64,000 bases of DNA from Seriola aureovittata (taxonomy: Eukaryota; Chordata; Actinopteri; Carangiformes; Carangidae). The first letter of the stretch is position 1; the number at the start of each line of letters is the position of its first letter. The stretch covers positions 15,811,001 through 15,875,000 of the forward strand of contig NC_079376.1 of assembly GCF_021018895.1 (NCBI RefSeq), in the 5' to 3' direction. The position numbers and the translations under genes were made by a program. Shown here in pieces: positions 59,177 to 64,000 of this stretch. Under the pieces are notes generated by a model that made no database searches, was not told the DNA's origin, and was given only the letters and a program-made list of their open reading frames with translations.

Positions 59177-62100
59177 CTGCCACAGTGAAGGAATTGGGCT
59201 TCAGAAGTCAACAACATAACTCCTTCCTTTCAATATTTACACCAGTCAAAGCAAGTAATTTCCTCTTGCTGTCTAATCAGTGTCTTCTTCCACTGAAGCT
59301 TTGATGCGTGATATTTGATAGGCCCGACGCAACCACAAAAGACATGGAGCCGGCATCTGAGGCGGTTATTTGAGATGACAAGACGTGTTCTCTAGTAACA
59401 ATAAAATGCAAGTGGTGGGCAGATCCGGCCTCTCCCATCTGCGCTCAGCTCCATCCATTACAACACACACAGATGGTTCTTTAGCCTGTCATTAGTAAAC
59501 TGTTGAATGGGTAACGCATATATGTGTGTGTGCGTTTGCAGGCGTGTGTGTGTGTGTTGCATATAGATGCACTTGCAGCCAAATGATGCATCACATCTTA
59601 ATCAGCTTAGCCAACTTTTGATTTAAAGGAATCCTTTTTTTTTTTTTTTCTTTCCACTTTATGTCATGATTCCATAACACCATCTGCTCCTAATTCCTTC
59701 TCTCTCCTGGGACATGTTATGTTTCAATCCACTACACATTTCATACCTCAGCTCAAAATTATACTGGTTCTCAGCTCTATTCCTGCGGTGCTCCTGTGCT
59801 CACATGCAATCAGTGAGTAAGAGAGACCCTTGACCTTTCGAGGTGCATGGATTTCCTGTATTGGCTACTGGTATAAGAGAGGATTTTTTTTTATAGCTCC
59901 ACTGTGTATCATTAGCCCCCCCCCTCTCTCTTTTCCACCAACGTGGTACGGCTGTCACCCACACACTGCTGTTACTGCAGACCTGACGTCCTTATTACCT
60001 GCGAGTGTGAGAATGCTGACAGGCTTTTAGGGGCAAGGAGTGTTACTGTGACAACACAGGGACTAAGTGAAAAGACCTGTTATGGAAGAGAGAGGAGGCG
60101 TTGTGGAGTACAGGGGGGGTGGAGGTGCCTCTGGACCCCTTCAGCGTAACTCACACAAGCCGAACCTACTGACAGAGAGCAAGCAGCACATTCGCCGGCT
60201 GTTCTGTGTGTAACGCCGAGCAGCGTTAGGATATTTTTCTTTGAGCATCATTTCAAGTCTGGCGAGGTGCTACGAAAACAACTCTGTTCTCGCTGGGTGA
60301 CGGATTTTCAATACTGGCAATAAAGTCTTGTTACTTCCAACTCGCAGGTGCAGGTAATGAAATCCGCGCGGCTGGGCTGACATGTGGAGGGAAAATCTCA
60401 TCTCGCAGTGCCACAGGGCAGCAGGCAGCGTCACAAACCTGTAATGTGCTTTGCTGCCCCTCAGTCCCCGGAGGGATGACTCCTCTTCCTGATAGAGACC
60501 TGCAGAGGAGATGCCACACTGTCACCCTCTCCCTCATACACCACTCGTCCCATTATCATCCTCCTAATCGTCTTTTAATGAAACCGAATGAGGCCTGAAG
60601 TGGCCAGAGGAAGCTCCTACAATTGTATCACAGGCACAAAAAAAAGTGTTTAATAACAGGATACGTGTTACCTGAAAGGCCAATTGACTGACTGAATAAT
60701 AGAATCAATAGACAGTAAAGCCTGGGCGCTACAGTACGGTTGTTTTATGGCATCAAATCCTTACTCACTGCTGATTGATTATCTATAATGTCAACGGACC
60801 ACCTCCAGTGCTAGCTAATACATTGCTAGGTGGGAACCAAATTCACTATCAAATCTTTTATTCTTTCACCTCAGGGGAGCCAAAAAGTGAACCATCTATT
60901 ATGTCCGCCGAGCTAGAATTTGCAACCTAACCATCACACCCCCTTGAATTATTGAATAGGTTTCCTAGAAAGGGACTAGCCATGCTTTGTGATCTAATTT
61001 CCTCTCGACATATTTCAAAATGAAGTGGAGTGTCCTTTTCTGTTTTCATCCTGGGCTGTATGCTATCTGTGCGTGACAGCTGGCTGTAATTTAGCAAGGG
61101 TTTGTGAAGCGATTTGCTCTGCCACACCTGCTTTAGGACTTTGCACATCAGAATTGTCTAGTTATTTCCTCCACAACGGCAACTGTTGAAACTACTTTTC
61201 CAAACAGGGATTAGGATATTCCTATCACGACCTATGAATAAAATATTACACAGAAAAAAATAACTCTACAAAAGATACATAAGGGGAAAAATACTGGATT
61301 CTGACAAACCCAAATATCACTCTCTCACCACAGCAGTGCAAAGTTTGCAAATTGTCTCCTCCTCTTTTGAAGGGCAGGACAATGATGACCTTGCATTATT
61401 GAGATAAAACTCTGCAAAGCTTTAAACAAAAAGCCATCACCTGTCATATATAAAGATTCAACATCTGCTAATGCACCGTCTTCTCTATTCAAGTGCATTC
61501 ATAATTAATGGATTCATGATAAGAATTAAAACCTTTCTTTAAATAGCTTCCGCTTTGTTAACCAAGTTTCTTCCATCTAGAATGCAACAAAATTACTTTT
61601 TTTTTTTTTTTTTAAAAGGGGCTGAATGTCGTACTTTTTTTTTTTTTTAAGCTCAAAAAGATCATGGTTTAGCTAACAGCATTATTTGGCAAGTAGAGAA
61701 GGATTAAGCTTATGACCCCAAAACTGATCTGTTGCTTTTCTATAAAATGGACACAATCACACGTGAACGTCAATGTGACGTGAGTACAAATGGACAGACA
61801 CAGTTACCTTCATGTGTGACACTACTGTATTTAAACATACTGCAAGTCAAAACCAGTAACGTGTTACTGAGTAATATATTACAGTAATCTAATTAATTAA
61901 AGATTAATGAGAAGTGTGAGGACCAACAATCGGAAAATCAGTAATTACATTACAGGTAACTTCAGCGTCTGTTACTTTGACATTTTGGGTGATTGATTTA
62001 GTTGCTGTCTCTCGGAAAGTTGATATTAGTTTCATCTCAGTGAGCTCAGACACACTGGTCCAGAACATGTCAGCTTGGCAAATGGGTGGCTGGTTGGGGA

Positions 62101-64000
62101 ACCTCGGCTGTCTTCCACCAATCGAGGAATCAGTAACTCTGTGTCTTATTTACATGTTATATCTTCTCAGCTGGCTAGTTAGCTACTTAAGACCTCTGAA
62201 GGCAAGAACTCCTCTGAAAGGCCACACTTCCCTCCCACTGTGTCCCTTTTTAAATTATAAATTGTACAAATGCAAAGTTTTGGTCAGACTTTCAATAAAA
62301 AGGCGTTCATGGCGTGTCCTTCTCCCGTACATACGAAAAGTAATGGGAGTAGTTGACTGATGTTGAAAAAGAGAGAACTTGAGAGCTCAGTTCAAATCTG
62401 GCCTCAAGTGCATTTTATAGTCTCTGCATCCGATCAGCTTCATGGGTCAGTATGATGTAAATTTCATCAAGGGTCTGCCAGACCATCCATCCACTCGCAG
62501 CTGGCTGCTAAGGTTCAGTAAAAACTGTAGTCTGGCTGCTTGATGAAGGGGCTTGATTTTTGGGTGTATGAGCTTTTGGTTCACAGACACCTCTGACAGA
62601 ACAAGGCTGAGTAACAGAGAGTACCACAACAAGTTTCTTTCTTTTGATGAAGAGTTATTAATAAATGAAAGTAATTACTTTTCTGATGAGTAATAAGTCA
62701 AACCACAGGCTTCTTTGACAGTCATTCTTACATCATTGTCCCATCGGAAACTGATTAAACGTCAGCCATGTAGCCTGTGGAGTTGGACTGACGCTGGCAG
62801 TCAGAACAACAAACCAACAGCAAATGACCATCACTTCATTCATTATCTTTTCAAAGCAACAGCCTTTACTGTGGAAAAAAAAAAAAAAATCACACACTTA
62901 TGAATGTGCATGCGCGCCTTGCTGGCAGCTGTGCCATGTTAAGGAATAGAGAATAACACTGTTAGCTTCTACTCATGTTACCACCCTTTTTGCAGCATCG
63001 TCACTGCCTTCCTCCCCATCTGGCCTTGGTCGATTCTGATGATTATTACAAGCTTAAAAGCTTCGCCACTCCCTTCCTACTTTCTCTTCTGTTGATTAAG
63101 ACCAATCTCATTTAAAGCAGTAGTGTCAAATTTGACACTGGATGTATTGTGTGTGTCTAAATGAATTAAGCTCATGATGCCTGGCATGTAGCTGAAGAGG
63201 AAGGTAGGATTAATTAAGGTTTCTCGCTCTGGTAAAAGATCTAGGATACTTGGTTTAAAGGACTCTCTCATGTACTGTATGTGCACCTGAAATCTGAATA
63301 TGAAAACGTGTAAAAGCAAATGCAACCTTCATCAAGCAAAGCTCAGAAAGACTAGGGCCCAGGTTCTGCATTTTCTGTTGCTCAGATTTTTCACTCACTC
63401 AGTCTGATGAAAGTAATCGCAGCTTTGTTATGGATTTGGCCTCTAACGTATGAGTTATCGACAGAACAATTGGAGTGGAAATGGGAGTCGGTGCACAGCA
63501 AGGTCTCCCACAAGGACATTTCTATTGTTTCCAAGCTGAAGAAGAAGAAATAAGAAAATCGGCGACCGATTATCTAGCTTACTCACATTATGTCAGACTC
63601 CCTAACATCACACATTCAGTTTGAAATCTCCCTGCATGCCAGAGGATAGAACTGTCATTTTTGACAAATGAGTTGTTTAGACCTTTTATGACTCTGGCTG
63701 TGACTGAACCGGACAAACACACAAGGACATTTCAGTCATTTGTCCAATTAATTTCTGAATGTGGGGTTGAGTTGTAGTGACAACTGTGTGCTGCTTAACT
63801 AAGAAATCCCAAGGGGCAAAGTTACAGAGTCAGGGTGGTCTGCAGTGAACCAAGGGTGGGGTGGGGTGGGGGTGGTGGTGGTTTGGGGGTGCAGGTTCCA
63901 TGTTCTGGAGTGAAGCCAAATGGTCTGATCTCTCCTCCAAGGGCTGTACAGTCAGACTAGCTGGACAGGGTGATTAACATTTGGGGCCTGGGTGACTCAT

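Larger units (their letters stand above)
48944..64000 (-). other. rgs6: rgs6 long 5' intron, continuing beyond the window
   Basis: The exon at 48943 begins in phase 0 and needs an N-terminal exon, which I could not find, so this 15 kb is read as intron. It holds several microsatellites (listed separately) and a tandem AT-rich repeat at 53465-53700. Stretches such as 52130-52460 and 61380-61560 look unusually low in repeats and might be conserved non-coding elements, but that cannot be judged from one sequence. Confidence 0.6.

Noticed and set aside
60439..60488. Minus-strand segment starting EEESS that recalls the PEESS of RGS6
   Set aside because: It ends in phase 2, but the DEP exon begins in phase 0; similarity stops after four residues.
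61808..61839. Minus-strand mini-exon candidate (ttgcag acceptor, aag|gtaact donor) that would join in phase 0 to the rgs6 DEP exon and ends His-Met-Lys
   Set aside because: Only 32 bases, with no similarity to the conserved R7-family N-terminus; GT/AG pairs in this phase are expected by chance in 15 kb.

Overview
This 64 kb window is vertebrate nuclear DNA, almost certainly from a teleost fish. Percomorph is my inference. The evidence is intron-split vertebrate genes with fish-sized introns, many long (GT)n, (GA)n and homopolymer tracts, and several interspersed repeats that I recognise as common in percomorph genomes. No species can be named. I see no bacterial, viral or CRISPR content, no tRNA or rRNA gene, and no intact transposase or reverse transcriptase.

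Layout: 1-5306 is intergenic and repeat-bearing. 5307-6148 (+) is a three-exon atypical Rho GTPase of the RhoU/RhoV type. 8075-14334 (+) is zfyve1, the double-FYVE protein DFCP1, complete in eleven coding exons (786 aa). 16852-30314 (+) is dpf3, a BAF chromatin-remodelling subunit, in nine coding exons (333 aa) ending in the short DPF3a-type C-terminus. 30315-37235 is a tail-to-tail interval that probably holds the 3' UTRs of both flanking genes. 37236-48943 (-) holds fourteen coding exons of rgs6 (445 residues), from the DEP domain to the stop codon. 48944-64000 is rgs6 intron with many microsatellites; the N-terminal exon was not found and probably lies beyond the window.

The order and relative strands of zfyve1, dpf3 and rgs6 match the human 14q24.2 neighbourhood as I know it (RGS6, DPF3, DCAF4, ZFYVE1), but dcaf4 is absent from the gap between zfyve1 and dpf3. 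The genes are a conserved neighbourhood rather than a pathway: membrane and autophagy biology (zfyve1), chromatin in muscle and heart (dpf3), G-protein signalling (rgs6) and cytoskeletal signalling (the Rho gene).

The points most worth a second look are the dpf3 gene, which shows only a degenerate half PHD finger and no double-PHD exons, and the Rho gene, which has an intact GTPase core but no recognisable C-terminal lipidation box. I found no clearly new biological system. Exon boundaries were set by hand from splice sites, reading phase and remembered vertebrate homologues, without any alignment.
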